DNA of 64,000 nt from Rotaria socialis. Its lineage: Eukaryota > Rotifera > Eurotatoria > Philodinida > Philodinidae. The stretch is from contig CAJNYU010000114.1 in the NCBI GenBank assembly GCA_905331475.1, positions 124,001 to 188,000 of the forward strand, read 5' to 3'. Numbering within the stretch: the first letter of the stretch is position 1; each line of letters starts with the position of its first letter. Below the pieces are notes generated by a model, which did no database searches, had not been told where the DNA came from, and worked only from the letters and a program-made list of their open reading frames with translations. This document shows positions 1 to 12,100 of the stretch, piece after piece. The position numbers were made by a program, and so were the translations under genes.

Positions 1-147
1 CTGTGCTCTCGGTTACATGGATACTATTTTACTTATGACACCAAACAATTGTTTTTGTAAACTTTCTACATGCGAACTTTCTCTGATTTCCAAAATGTCT
101 AAGTAACTAGTTAGAATTTATCATAAATTATAGTTTCTGGAGGGCCT

Positions 148-1514
148 GCTGAATGCCTAACCAGCAGAATTCAGAATTTTGTTATTTCGTACATAGCGAA
201 AAAGTAGCATAATATAAACATACACACTACCATAAGTGGAAAATAGCATTTTATCGGTAGAAGCAGAATTATAACCAAGTATCAGTAATTTATAAAAATG
301 CGAAACAAAGGTAACTATAATGAATTCTTATGGAGAAGTTACAAAGACCAGCAGAATATAAAATAGAATTCTATCGGTAGTAGCAGAATACAAAGCTCAA
401 ATGCTTATATAAAAATGAAAGGTTTTGTGTGATTTATTGTAGTCAACTGTTGAGGAGTATGCTTGTAAAAAGATGTTGATATAATGATGGTTGTTTGTTC
501 ATCTCTAGATTTCTTTTTTTAATCATGCATGTCTAGAGAAGAAATTGATACACATCGAAGATAGTTGGTTATGATTACATCATGAAACGAGAGAAAAGAA
601 GAAACATTTGCATTGGCATGTATATCAAACATGAAACAATATCATGCATTATTGAGAATGAAATGTTTTGTACACGCTAAAGTCAGGATTGTAGAATTAC
701 ACAAGTTATTTAATGAACAAGTTGTTTCGTATCTTTGTAATTTCATTCTTTTCTTTTTAATAAAACTACATATAGCTTAACGTACAAAAGCACTTAAACA
801 GTTATACGAACAGTTTTTTATATTATCAATAACTTAGAAAGTTGCCTTTGAATAGACGCACTATGTTCTGCCAGTCTGTTTTTTGAAGCAGGAAGATACG
901 CGCGCAGAACATTGCTGTGCATAAATTTCACGTTTACCAGAGACGTCAGTAAGTTTGAAATAAATTAGAAGTGTCGATGTTTTCAATTAAACTAGACGAT
1001 TTAGATTCCCTTCATTTCGTATAAAATCTATCCTCTATCCATAAAATTTACGAAAACAACTTTAATCCTAGGAATTTGTGCCAAGCGAACAACATATCCA
1101 ACGCATTTGTTTACAGAAAACATATTACATTACCATAACATTCTATAGAATTCTGAGCAGAACTCAAACAAGCTACAATATAATTCTAACCAGAATTCAA
1201 ACAAGTGACAGTAGAATTCTAATATCATATGAAGAGCAAAATTGATATACTATAATCTTAGGAATATAGAATTCTGAGAAGAATTCAAACAAGCTACAAT
1301 AGAATTGCAAGCAGACCTCAAACAAGCTACAATAGAATTCTAACCAGAATTCAAACAAGTGACAGTAGAATTCTAATATCATATGAAGAGCAAAATTAAT
1401 ATACTTTAATCTTAGCAATATAGAATTCTGTAGAATTCTATTCCATAAGCATTGATTTGTTGAAAAATATTATAAGTTTACAGAATTCTGAATTCTGCTG
1501 GGTAGGCATTCTGC
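148..1514. mobile_element. Candidate non-autonomous element with 30-bp inverted ends
   Basis: Bases 148-177 match the reverse complement of 1485-1514 at 28 of 30 positions (core GAATGCCTA-CCAGCAGAATTC). The 1.37 kb between them has no credible coding sequence. It holds direct repeats (about 240-268 and 361-389, sharing TATCGGTAG and AGCAGAAT) and a tandem duplication near 1166-1430. I saw no clear target-site duplication, so the boundaries and superfamily stay open. The inverted ends are seen directly; calling it a transposon is inference. Confidence 0.5.
1166..1430. repeat. Imperfect tandem duplication, unit about 154 bp
   Basis: The block containing GACAGTAGAATTCTAATATC starts at 1207 and again at 1361, followed by the same CATATGAAGAGCAAAATT stretch. 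The shorter word CAAACAAGCTACAATA occurs three times, near 1166, 1286 and 1319. GAATTC is strongly over-represented here. The array sits inside the inverted-repeat element 148-1514. Confidence 0.7.
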
Positions 1515-3055
1515 AACTGCTGCAGAATGGGTACCGAAAATTAATACAAATTGTTTCAGAACCCTAAAAAGTGATTTTTCAGTTCTCTAATTCACAAACA
1601 ATCACTTCTGCCGTAAATGTTCTATAATATTCGAACGAAGAAAGTTTATTGATTGAGTTTTCATTTCATTTCGAACGAGAAAAATATTCTATTAACCAAC
1701 AGCAATAAAAGTCAAACAGTGACCTTCGCTGTCCTTATAATAATACAGACAATAAATATATTGCAGATCTTCTCTACGAAGCCGGCTAAATGAATTCAAT
1801 GTTAAATATAGAAGAAAGATAGACTCTCATAAATACTTAGGCACATTGTCACCTACACTCTGTATCCGTCCAAAATTTATCACAGGATATTTTTGTTGCA
1901 AGTCAACAATGCTTTCGCATACCAAGCAATATTATAAGAAAAATTTGTCGTTGAGCATTATACTTCATCATAAGTATAATTTTATTTCCTAGATCATTTC
2001 TAAGATATATATCTAGTTCACTAGCGTTTAAAAGTGATGGACTCTATCGAAATCTTAAAGAAGAATCAATATAAAAATTCATTATTCATATATTTCTGAC
2101 CAATCTATTATTAAAGTATAGAATGACGTAGGATCAACAATCCTATGAATTTTTCATGTCATCGATAACCTTCAAAAGACAAAAATTGCTATTCAAAAAC
2201 ACACAATGGAAAGCAGTAGGAAAATATCATGAGCCGTGTGTTACGTCCATATCGAAATATATGATAAATTAGCAGCTGTATTCATTGGCCTTCTCTTGTT
2301 TTTGAAACTATAACAACTCTCATGATTCAAGATGATTTGGAGACTATGCGTGAGGGCTATATGTGTAATTAGGCATGTAGTTAAGACTTGTCATATTCCC
2401 GCTACGTTTAACTGAAGAAAAGAGTAGTTCATTTTATAATTCATGTCTGTTAGAGTTATGCAATTGAACAGATCTAATCATTTACGCAGAGACACCCTAA
2501 ATGAATATATTGAATTTTAAGGACACAATCCTTACCACTAACAATGCATAAAACTTACACTGAATAGCTGTCAGTGTGCCAATATCAATCTGTTGAACCA
2601 GTGCACATTGATTTTCTCGTTCATAACTTATAGATCAATAAAAAAAACGAATCTGCAAATCTTTCCTATCCTTTGCTATGAACTATGACTCGGAGGTATA
2701 AAAGCGTTTGGTTACGAAACGAATACTGAGGAGAACAGTATGTGTTCTATCTAAACAATTCAATACATTCCGTGGTAACGACAAAACAACATGATGATTG
2801 AAATTTCATCTACAGCTTCACACTTTCCACTGTTGAAATTAATTTCTATGCTCTATCTATTTGCATGAAACCTTTTTGTTATATATCTGACATATTAATA
2901 TGCACGCAAGCTTGTGTATTTACAATGTTTCAAATGGAATATTGCCTAATGAGAAACTTATTGGTAATTCTAATCTATTCTACCTTTGTGCAAGTAGAAA
3001 ATAAAATATAAAAAAAACCCTTGTTTCATTTCAATTCAAAAACACTCTTTGAAGG
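1515..3055. other. Non-coding stretch, with possible promoter for the Thr-rich gene
   Basis: No exon chain or recognisable domain on either strand. A TATAAAAG box at 2697-2704 is the only element that looks regulatory. It lies about 350 bp upstream of the ATG at 3056 on the same strand and could be the core promoter of that gene. This is inferred from motif and position only. Confidence 0.3.
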
Positions 3056-6000
3056 ATGATGGATCAAACATACACCGAGACAAATAAAGATGGTCATTTG
3101 TCAGTACCAATCACTAGATCTCTTGTGATGCACAATGTGCCAGGTCGACAACCATCTCTTCGAACATTTGTGCAACGAGTATCACGTTCGGGTGGACATC
3201 GATCACTTGATCAGAAAGTTAGTATCTTCGTTTATTTTCCATGATTACTTCCATATTTATCAATGACTGAATTAAAACTTTTTGGTGAAATCATATGAAA
3301 AGCTAAACAATACTTTAGCTGATTTCAGAGTAGTACATTTTGCAGCATTGTATGCCTGAGGTAATTGGTAACCAATCTATAACAGGGGATAGGTGCGTAT
3401 AGTGACAAATATGTTATATCATTTCATTTTTCCTTACATCGATAATGAAATGAGCTTCACTCATTGAAAAGGTTTCAACTCTTTCTCAGTTATATATGAA
3501 AGGTTGAAAAAAACGAAGAATAGGACAAACAAGAGTTGTTTTTTGATGATTTTGTCGAGCAATTTTTGCACACAAAGGGTCATATTATATAAGTTACAAA
3601 GTAGTGAAGTTTTCTTTTGACTGGTACAAGGCTCAGAGTTGCAATTTTCTTTACCTACAAAGACTTTTACATTATAAATACTATAAAAATTGGAGTCGAA
3701 TATAACGACTCATTCGAACAATTGAAGAGTATATCGATTTCAAAATATTAATTCACCAAAGAAGTAGAACATAAAAATTCCTTTTATTTATTCATTCTAA
3801 AAAAAATATCACAAAAAATAAACATTTCTCTCAAGTTAGTTGCTGAAAAACTTCTTGTCCTTGTTACATGACCAATAAACAAGTAGTTCTACTCCACAGA
3901 GAGCTAGAACTAGTTCTGGGTGTGAGACATGAATATTGAAATGACGAAAAACAGTTATCCCCTTGGCCAAAGCGACTAGAGATTGTTAAGTAAAAATAGC
4001 GCAACTCTCATCATACCACATTGTAAAAAAAAGGAACTGTACAGAACTTCAAAAAAAAAGTTTCGGTAGATTTGAAAAAGCTTGCAAATGTGTTCAAAGT
4101 TTCAAAAAAAATAGAAAAAATACACAGAACCTTTAAAGGATCTGACCGTGTGCCCGCAATCAGATCCTTTAGAGGTTCTGTGTATTTTCTTGTTCTTTTT
4201 TGAATTTTCAACACATTTGCAAGCTTTTTCAAATCTACCGAACCTTTTTGGGGGGTTCGGTAAAGTTCTTTTTTTTTAGAGTGCAGATCGTTTTATTTCA
4301 TTCATATATATTTGTAGAGCCGTTTGCAAATGAGATCCAGTACAAGCGCTGCTAATGTTATTCATGTAACAATTCGATCTTCAAGAAACAGCCACCCAAT
4401 TGACAACAATAAGCCTGTGGTTCGACTACCCAAGTTGCATTCGGTCAGTCTAATACAATATTTTATTATTAATGTTGATTTCTATACAGAGGAACCAAAT
4501 CTTAACTAGTCTTGTACTCTTGATTGTATGTACTATTTAGGAAAGTCAAACCCTTAAATTTTTCTAAGCTGGGCAATATCATGGAACTGTATAGTGGTGA
4601 ACAAGTATAAGATTGTCTAACTAGATCTTAAGCTTATTCAGAATGTGTAAATAACTCTTAATATCATTCATTCATCGGAAAGGTTAGATGCATCTACTGA
4701 CATAGTATACTTTAGGTATAAACTTGAAACTGTCAATAAAATGTTTAGTAGACAAATATAGCGTGTTCCAAAAAGAATGACCACTTCGTATTTTTGATCC
4801 AACTCGCTTATCTTTCATGCTAGAAAACTAATCTTGTTTTTAAAAGATTCTCCTTGCCGAGCTCTACAAAACTCAATGTAAGTTTTATTTTAAATAGTTT
4901 CCGTTGTTGTTGGACAAGCGATACAAACGCTTGATCCAACTTTTACAACTTTCCGACACAACAGACTCTCTTATTCGCTTTACACTTTCTTTTTTTTTTG
5001 ATCGATCAGAGTCTTGTTCGATGTAACATTGGTCCAGATGATTTGCTGACCCAACTCATCCCAGGTTGAATAGTCCAAAGGATTGAGATTGGGTGAGTTT
5101 GGGTGGAAATGGTCTTTGTCGATGAAAGATTGAGAATTCTTTTGATACCATTCTTGCGTCGCAGTATGTGTATGTGGCTTCGCGTCATCTTGTTGGAAGG
5201 CCCAATTATCGCCAAAAACTTCGTCGCCATGTTTTAAAGCCACCAACAACATTTCATTGATGTATCTTTTATGATCCACCGTTCCTTTATCCAGAATGAT
5301 CAATGGTTTCAATCCTTTGGAGCACGCTCCTAGCTAAACCATTCCTTTCTGCGGAAACTTTCGTTTCTGTTTGACACCACCTTTTTTTATCGGCTTCATC
5401 GCGATCTACTGCCCATATTCGACCATTCTGAGCATTGTAGATGCCATCAAAATCAAACATCTTCTCATCGGAGAAGAGGATTCTTAATTTGTCTTCCTTA
5501 CGCAAGTTCTGCCGCACCCAATTCGTAAATGCCATTCGTTTTGCACTTATCGAAGTCTGTAAGAGTTGATTTAACTCTTTTTCTGTATGAACGATATCCT
5601 AGATCTTGTTTCAAGATTCTGACAACAGATCCATTAGAAATATCCAGTTCACTGGCAAGTTTTCTGATTGACACATTATTTTTACGTTTTATTCGGTTTT
5701 TCACCTTTTGGATCATCGCTTTAGTTCTAATAGTGCGTGGACGACCCGATGGGTATGACAGGCTGATAGAGCCTGTCTCTCCCACCATTCTGCGCCACCG
5801 ACGAATGGTCCTGTAACTGACAGAACCGTTCAAGTCTTAAAAAGCTTTTGTTGGAGATTCACCTTTTTGATACTTGAAAAGTACGACCTTTCGAAGGTCT
5901 TCACTTTTCATCTTGAAAAACTTTATTTTGAAATTGATTTCAAAAAGTGAATCCTCCATTCTAGAGAGGGTCGAGAAGCGATTATAACAAGGAAAAAAAG

Positions 6001-7868
6001 AGGCCGCCCAAGTAAAGTATGTGTAGGAAAATCATAGAAGAAAAAGTAGCCATTCTTTTTGGAACACCCGTTATGATAACGCAGTAAGCGACACAGAACA
6101 ATTGATAGTTAATTCACACAGGATTTTGAATTCTTCTCTTCAATTTTTAAAATTTTTCAAAAAGTACTAACTATAAACTCACAGGTGTGCTGCTATAGAC
6201 ATATACATGAACACCCAATCACATATGATGTATAAGCAAAATAAATGTTCATAATACTTGTCCCTAGTATTGTTATACAGATTTCTATGATGATAGTATA
6301 CTTACGTAAGTCATTTACGATAGTCAAGGTCAAACTTTGGAATAAACCGGATATTGTGCTATACTTCTTCTCACATGATAGATTTGTGTATTATTATTTG
6401 ATTTTATGATTTCACTTGTGTGAGACACATAAGATATAGCTACCCTGATAGGTTCTTGTTTGAATCAAGCTCCCTATAACAGTGACTGTCAATATACCAA
6501 AAACCTTAGTATTAGTGTACTATATATTCGTTATAGACACGTCACGGTACATTGAAAAAATCCAGCTCAAACAGGATATCCCCAAGCTTACATAATTATT
6601 CGATACGAAAAACCGAAAATAATGGCTACGAACTCAACGATGAATCACTCTTAGCAAGCCAAACTAGTTTTTCCATAGCATCTAAAATGACCAATTATCA
6701 GGTGAATTCGGTGCTATTTTATAGAACATAAATATGATCGGTATTTTCCATAGGATGCTTCTAGTGGTAGCTGGTTTCGTATAGGAAAAGACAGAGATAC
6801 TATAGTAAGTACTGTTTGCATTTTTTTCATCGCATGCTATATGTAATATTGTCCTAGATTACAAATTTAAGATCGAATCGAAATGATTGGCCTAATAAAC
6901 ATGGTAAAAATTCAAATAGGCAGCGGAAAGGAGGGTATAAATTTTTCAACTTCTTTTCTTTATATATCTTTCGATTTTATATGCAGAATGTTTTTGGCCT
7001 GTTGTTGCCACTGTTCACCGCTATGTTTATTTCTGTCCATAATAGCTGCTCTTCTTATTGGCATAGCCATTGCTGCAATTCTTGTCGCTGTTTTGACCAA
7101 AACTACAAGTACAAGCACAACAATAACCACAACAACAGCGACAACAGCCACAACGACAACAGAAACGACAGCGACGACTACTACAACAACTACAACAACT
7201 ACAGCAACAACCACTACAACAACAACTGCTACAACAACTACAACAACGACAACTGATACGACAACAACAACTACAACAGCAACAACTGCTACAACAACGA
7301 CAACAATGACAACGGACACGACAACGACAATGACAACAACTTCAACAGTAACAACAACAACTACTACAACAACTTCGACTGAAACTACAACAACTTCGAC
7401 AGCAACAACAACAACTACTACAACAACAAGCTCGGCTGTAAGACTAATCTATTTCATGATTCACTTCCAACTATTGTCTCTTCATAGCCTCCAAGTGTTA
7501 ACTGCACTGTATCGACCGCGGGGAGTACTATATGGTTTATCAGCGAACACTTAATATGTGACTGCTCTTCTCCTATCACGAATATCACCAGTATAATTAC
7601 CCTGCAAAAAACCACTGGTGCCTCATTTGGTGGAATATGGACTACCATTAATTCATATATGACTTATTCTCGTGTAAGTAGTGGCGCACAAATAATTTAT
7701 ACATATGGCATTATCAATGGACAAACAATTCCGACATCTCAGTGTCCATTCACACTTGCAGCCGATCTTTCTTTGTCCGGAACAGCTCACTCGACTAGCG
7801 GCGATATTTATTCTGTAAGCTACGCAACAAGCACCGGTCAAATAAATACATTATCAGGAAGCTTTTGA
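3056..7868 (+). CDS. Thr-rich single-pass membrane protein, six exons
   Basis: Exons 3056-3217, 4318-4443, 6754-6804, 6858-6934, 6987-7437 and 7488-7868 splice in frame into 415 residues. Residues 1-140 form a basic, Ser-rich, presumably cytosolic part. A Cys-rich patch and a long hydrophobic segment follow (about 145-176, ending ILVAVLTK). Then comes about 110 residues of almost pure Thr written with mixed ACA/ACG/ACT codons, probably an O-glycosylated stalk. The C-terminal 126 residues are a Cys- and Asn-X-Thr-bearing ectodomain (four Cys) that I do not recognise. The layout resembles Thr-stalk surface proteins I associate with bdelloid rotifers. The two small middle exons are chosen by splice phase and continuity. 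Intron 1 holds a foldback element and intron 2 a mariner copy. Function unknown; cell-surface role inferred. Confidence 0.6.
4025..4278. mobile_element. Foldback element (long perfect-style hairpin)
   Basis: The left arm (4025-4145) and right arm (4160-4278) are near-complementary for over 110 bases around a 14-base spacer CCGTGTGCCCGCAA. Landmarks: GGTAGATTTGAAAAAGC on the left mirrors GCTTTTTCAAATCTACC on the right, and AAAGGATCTGA mirrors TCAGATCCTTT. It lies in intron 1 of the Thr-rich gene and ends 40 bp before the exon 2 acceptor. Its transcript would form a long hairpin. Classification as a foldback MITE is inference; the palindrome is directly visible. Confidence 0.75.
4761..6071 (-). 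mobile_element. mariner-like (IS630-Tc1-mariner) element, degenerate
   Basis: The ends share the inverted sequence GTGTTCCAAAAAGAATG (left from 4763, right to 6067), flanked by TA on both sides (4759-4760 and 6072-6073), the usual target duplication of this superfamily. The interior encodes a transposase relic on the minus strand. The element sits inside intron 2 of the Thr-rich membrane protein gene, antisense to it. About 1.3 kb is a normal length for the group. Confidence 0.9.
4980..5911 (-). pseudogene. mariner transposase pseudogene (DD37D type)
   Basis: Reading from an ATG at 5911 on the minus strand gives a helix-turn-helix region followed by the catalytic core. Motifs seen: FSDEKMF with the first Asp, NWAFQQDDAKPH with the second, and SPNLNPLDYS with the third. 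Thirty-seven residues separate the second and third Asp, so DD37D. A TAA stop interrupts it about 23 codons in (near 5840), and the reading frame changes near 5530 and again near 5300. It cannot make an intact enzyme. All three catalytic Asp remain recognisable, suggesting fairly recent decay. The DD37D count is made directly from the translation and assumes QQD carries the second Asp. Confidence 0.85.
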
Positions 7869-9175
7869 GCGAACGTTGAATTTAGTTTGTTGTGCGAATC
7901 TAGCGTATCCTTATCCTATAATATATCAAATGAATATATAATTGCTTTCAATAATAAGCTCATGAGACAAGAGACAGTTGTAATGTGTATGTGTGCGTGT
8001 GCGTGTAGACTGTGTGTGCTCATGTTTTCTTCGTTATTTGGCAAGTAGAGTCTTGTGTGAAACGATGGGGGTAATGCTGCCGAAAACAATTGGTGAAGTA
8101 CTTATATTTGAAAGTACCATTATATATATATATATCCCTTATTTAAGCAAATAGTTACTAGAGAAAAGAATACGTTATGCTCATGAAAATGGAGTAAACA
8201 AAAGAACTAAACCAATGACAATGTATCATGAGATAAAAACAAATTGGATATTAGCACCAAGAAGAGTTGAATCGGTTTGTTATCAATCGCAATAATTGCT
8301 TGTTCGTTAGAAAAAGCACGAACATGGTGTAATGGCAAGTAGAAGGATTGTTCTCATAAGAGATATGCCTGTAGGAAACCGAAATTTTAATTGATAGCAT
8401 AACACCCTTTTAAATCATGTTGGCATTTATAGTGGTTCTTTCTTTTTCTTGGGCAATATGCATGAATATGAGAACGAAAAAAGTAGGAGATAAATGAAGT
8501 ATGAAAAGGTTTTGAATACTGAAAAGAGCATATTCTCCCTTGGTCATTTTTTTCCAATTGCAAATGCATGTGTCGTAAGTTCCAATCAAATGTGATCGAC
8601 CTATTTACTTTCATCTTCTCGAGCTACGTCTGGTCTATTTTAATGATTACGAAACATCGGTCGCTACGATTCCTTAGAAGTGTTTTTATGAATAAACACA
8701 TCAAAATGCGAGAAAATCTGCATAAAAATCCGGCTCATACATAAGTAAACAACGAAGGTAATAAATGCATCAATGTACTTATGTTTTTTGCCGTACATGA
8801 TTTTATTTGATAAATAAAATAACCACAAATACAACGTATACAAAGGAAACTAACAAGCTTTTTTTACAGAATTCTGACAAGATCACATGATTATTTAATT
8901 ATTTTACAGGCAATAACCTAAGTTATTTAAAAAAAATTTGAGATGAAAATATTGATTTTTTTTGGTACTCCAATTTAAGAATAGCTAGCATAAACTCTCT
9001 TATATAGTTAAATTAAAATTTTCGCATACATCATCTAATGTATATTCTTTATATTGTTTTTTTTTCAGCACATATTCGCAAGATTCTAGATGAAAAAATT
9101 TTTAAATATAAAACATAAATAGATGCATGATTATAAATAACATAAAAATAAAGAAAACAAAATAGAATTGCACGA
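7869..9175. other. Intergenic, convergent 3' ends; (GT)n and (TA)n repeats
   Basis: The space lies between the stop of the plus-strand Thr-rich gene and the stop of the minus-strand NHLRC2 gene. It holds a GTGTGCGTGTG-type run around 7987-8020 and a short TA run at about 8122-8138. No coding exon or RNA gene was recognised. Confidence 0.6.
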
Positions 9176-12100
9176 CTAGCTAGATTTAGTTGTTTCAATC
9201 TGGCCAATTTTAATTATAAATTCAATAATTGAATCTGTTTGATTAACTGGCTGCACTACACCATTCATCATCGTACACTTATTGTCTTGACATACCATTA
9301 GTTCATATTTAAGTGACCTTACCTGTTTATCGCATGAAACATAATCTAGTAGTATTTGATCAGGTACGTGACATATCAATTCTCCATCACAGATTTTGAG
9401 ACCATCTATTCAAATTTACGATCTCTTCAATTTTAGCATAAAAGAAAAAAACTTTCTTATCTAACCTTCATCTTCAATTGTCCAAGTACCAGCATTGCCA
9501 TCACGTAACTTAAGTGCATCATCTAGAAAAATAGCTAAATAAGCTTGTTTCGAACCGAATGAGCGTTCTTCATTTAATATTTCACTCAAATAGAATCGAT
9601 GCTAGAAATAAATAATCAATAATTATAATTATTCATATTAATAAAATAGAGATCAATGCAATCATAACAGATAATATATATATATATATATATATATGAC
9701 TACTACATAGTCATTCAGAAGAAATTCTCTTTCGTTATCAGTATTATTAATTGTAGAATGCTAACTAAACAACCATTACAATTGACACCTATATAGTTTG
9801 AGATAGATCTGTGTCTACAAAAAAGATCTGATAAAACAGACAAATTCCGAAAAAAGATTAGTTCTAATTAGAGTATGAAATGAATTCATGAGCTTTTAAA
9901 ATAATTTTGCATTAAAATAATATAGAATTTGAATATAGAATTCGTTATAAGCTTTTTGCTTCACTCAAGAGCATTCATCTGTCATACTCAAAGAATGATT
10001 TCGGATAAAATCTCATCCAACTCATGTGTGATGTTATTTTAGGTAGTCTATATATAATCGCATAGCATAAAAAAAACTCACTTCAATGATTGTTCCATGA
10101 TCAAGATCAATGCGTTTGATGTATGAATTATTTTTATCGGCAACATATAGAAAATGATCCAATATTGCTATACCATACGGTTCATAAAATTTAGACGAAT
10201 TCGTTTCTCCACGTTTCTTTTTCATATCGTCATCAGTTGCAAAATAACTTGAACATAATAAAGTTTTCATATCAACACGTTTTAATTTATTATTAAATGT
10301 ATCCGTTATATACAAATAGGATGATGGGTAATGAAATGCAACACCAATTGGATACTGCAATTTGGCATGATGACCAGTACCATCAAGATCACCAAATGCA
10401 GCAAGATTCTATTTAAAAAAAGAAAAGACATTCAATTCTAAAGATAAAAATTTCGTCTCTGATACTGTTGGATCAGCAACACCGCCAACTAAATTAGCTA
10501 CATGCCCATCGTTAAGTGTAACAACACGTATAGTCGAACTATTACTATCAGCAATAAATATAACTGGCTCTTCATTCATTATACCATTACATATGCCACG
10601 TGGTGATGCTAAACCAGCACTCATCGGTTCAGAACTATTTTTATTTTCTTCAAAGCCACTTCCAATTATTGATGAACATGAATTCTTTTTTAATATACTA
10701 AATAGAAAAATTAAGTTAATCGATTAATTCAAATAATGCTTTATTTTACATACACATCATTCCACCATTGAGTTTCTTCAAAAGCATATGCCCATATTTG
10801 ATGATGGCCAGCCATTGAAATAAGTAATACTATCTTACTGTCGACTAGTAAGAAAAATAATAAAATGATGATATATTCAATGGATTGTAATAAAAGCTGA
10901 GATATGTTCATTCAAACAGGCGTCGAAAATCCGAACCACATCTACATCATCGATATACTAATCATCAATATTTATGAGCGCCTCATGATATATCGAGGAT
11001 CTTTCTTCGGTCGATAAACGAAACTGAATCTTCTACCTACGATCTTCTGTAGAGGTCTAGAAGTTCCTCTAAGTGATCACCCCACAATAGAAATTAAATT
11101 AACGCCAATACACGGCGAACTTCGTATGGTGTTCTGTCATGGCATTTTCGAAATTTCTTATAGTATCTTTGATCAAAAACACTAAAAAATTGAAAGTCAT
11201 ATTGATCGATTTGTTTGTAAATATTTGAAAAAAGCATTTTTTTCTATTTTCAATTCTAAAAATCAACTTTAATTTGAAGGATTAAAATAAGGAATGATCA
11301 CATCAATGCAAGGGGAAAACAGCAGACTCCAACTCCTCGTAGTCAGGTGGACTCACTCAAACGGAGTCAAGTGGAGTCATCCGGAATCACATGGAGCCAG
11401 TTGGTTGCATAGAATCACGTAGGATCCCAGGTAATCACACGGAGTCTCTTGGAGTCACAGTAAGTATCGCAAAATTCCTGCTGATCTCGAGAAAACCATT
11501 ATAGAAATGGGAAACTGATACGTTTTTACTTTTTTCTGCCATATGTATCATTATATAAAATAGTTATTAGTCTCCTTCTTTGTCGGAAACTGTCCAAAAA
11601 ACTTCCCATAACAGAACAATATTACTCAGTACCCGGAAGTAGAATTCCCAAAGCTGAACTGTTTATTCTGTAATGAGAATTCAACTTTCAGGCACTGAGT
11701 CATACTGTTAAGAGGAAAATGAGAGACTCCATCTTCTTGGAGTCATGGAGTCTGTTGTTCCCCCTTGCATAAATGGCCTATATAATTATTTTTTCAGATT
11801 GTATCCTCTATTTTTTTTAAATAATAAATCTTACATGGTGATTCTGTAATACATAAGTCCCAGGGTGAAGCAATAGGTTGTTGAGTTCTTTGTAGACCAC
11901 CAATTTTGTCAGTTCCTAAACGACCTGTACCAATCATCGTAAGTACACGACGTGAATTTGGATCAAACTATATCAGAAATCAAATCAATAATTGTTATTT
12001 AGTTTTCTAAATATCTTCTTACCACACGAATGGAATGATTATTGGTATCAGCAATATAGATACAGCTATTAAACTCTGCAAGACCATGTGGTGAATCGAA

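Noticed and set aside
1197-1418. Open frame across the 5' repeat array
   Set aside because: It is produced by the tandem repeat itself and has no coding character.
6960-7319. Minus-strand open frame rich in Val
   Set aside because: It is the antisense shadow of the Thr-coding repeat (ACA/ACG/ACT read as TGT/CGT/AGT frames).
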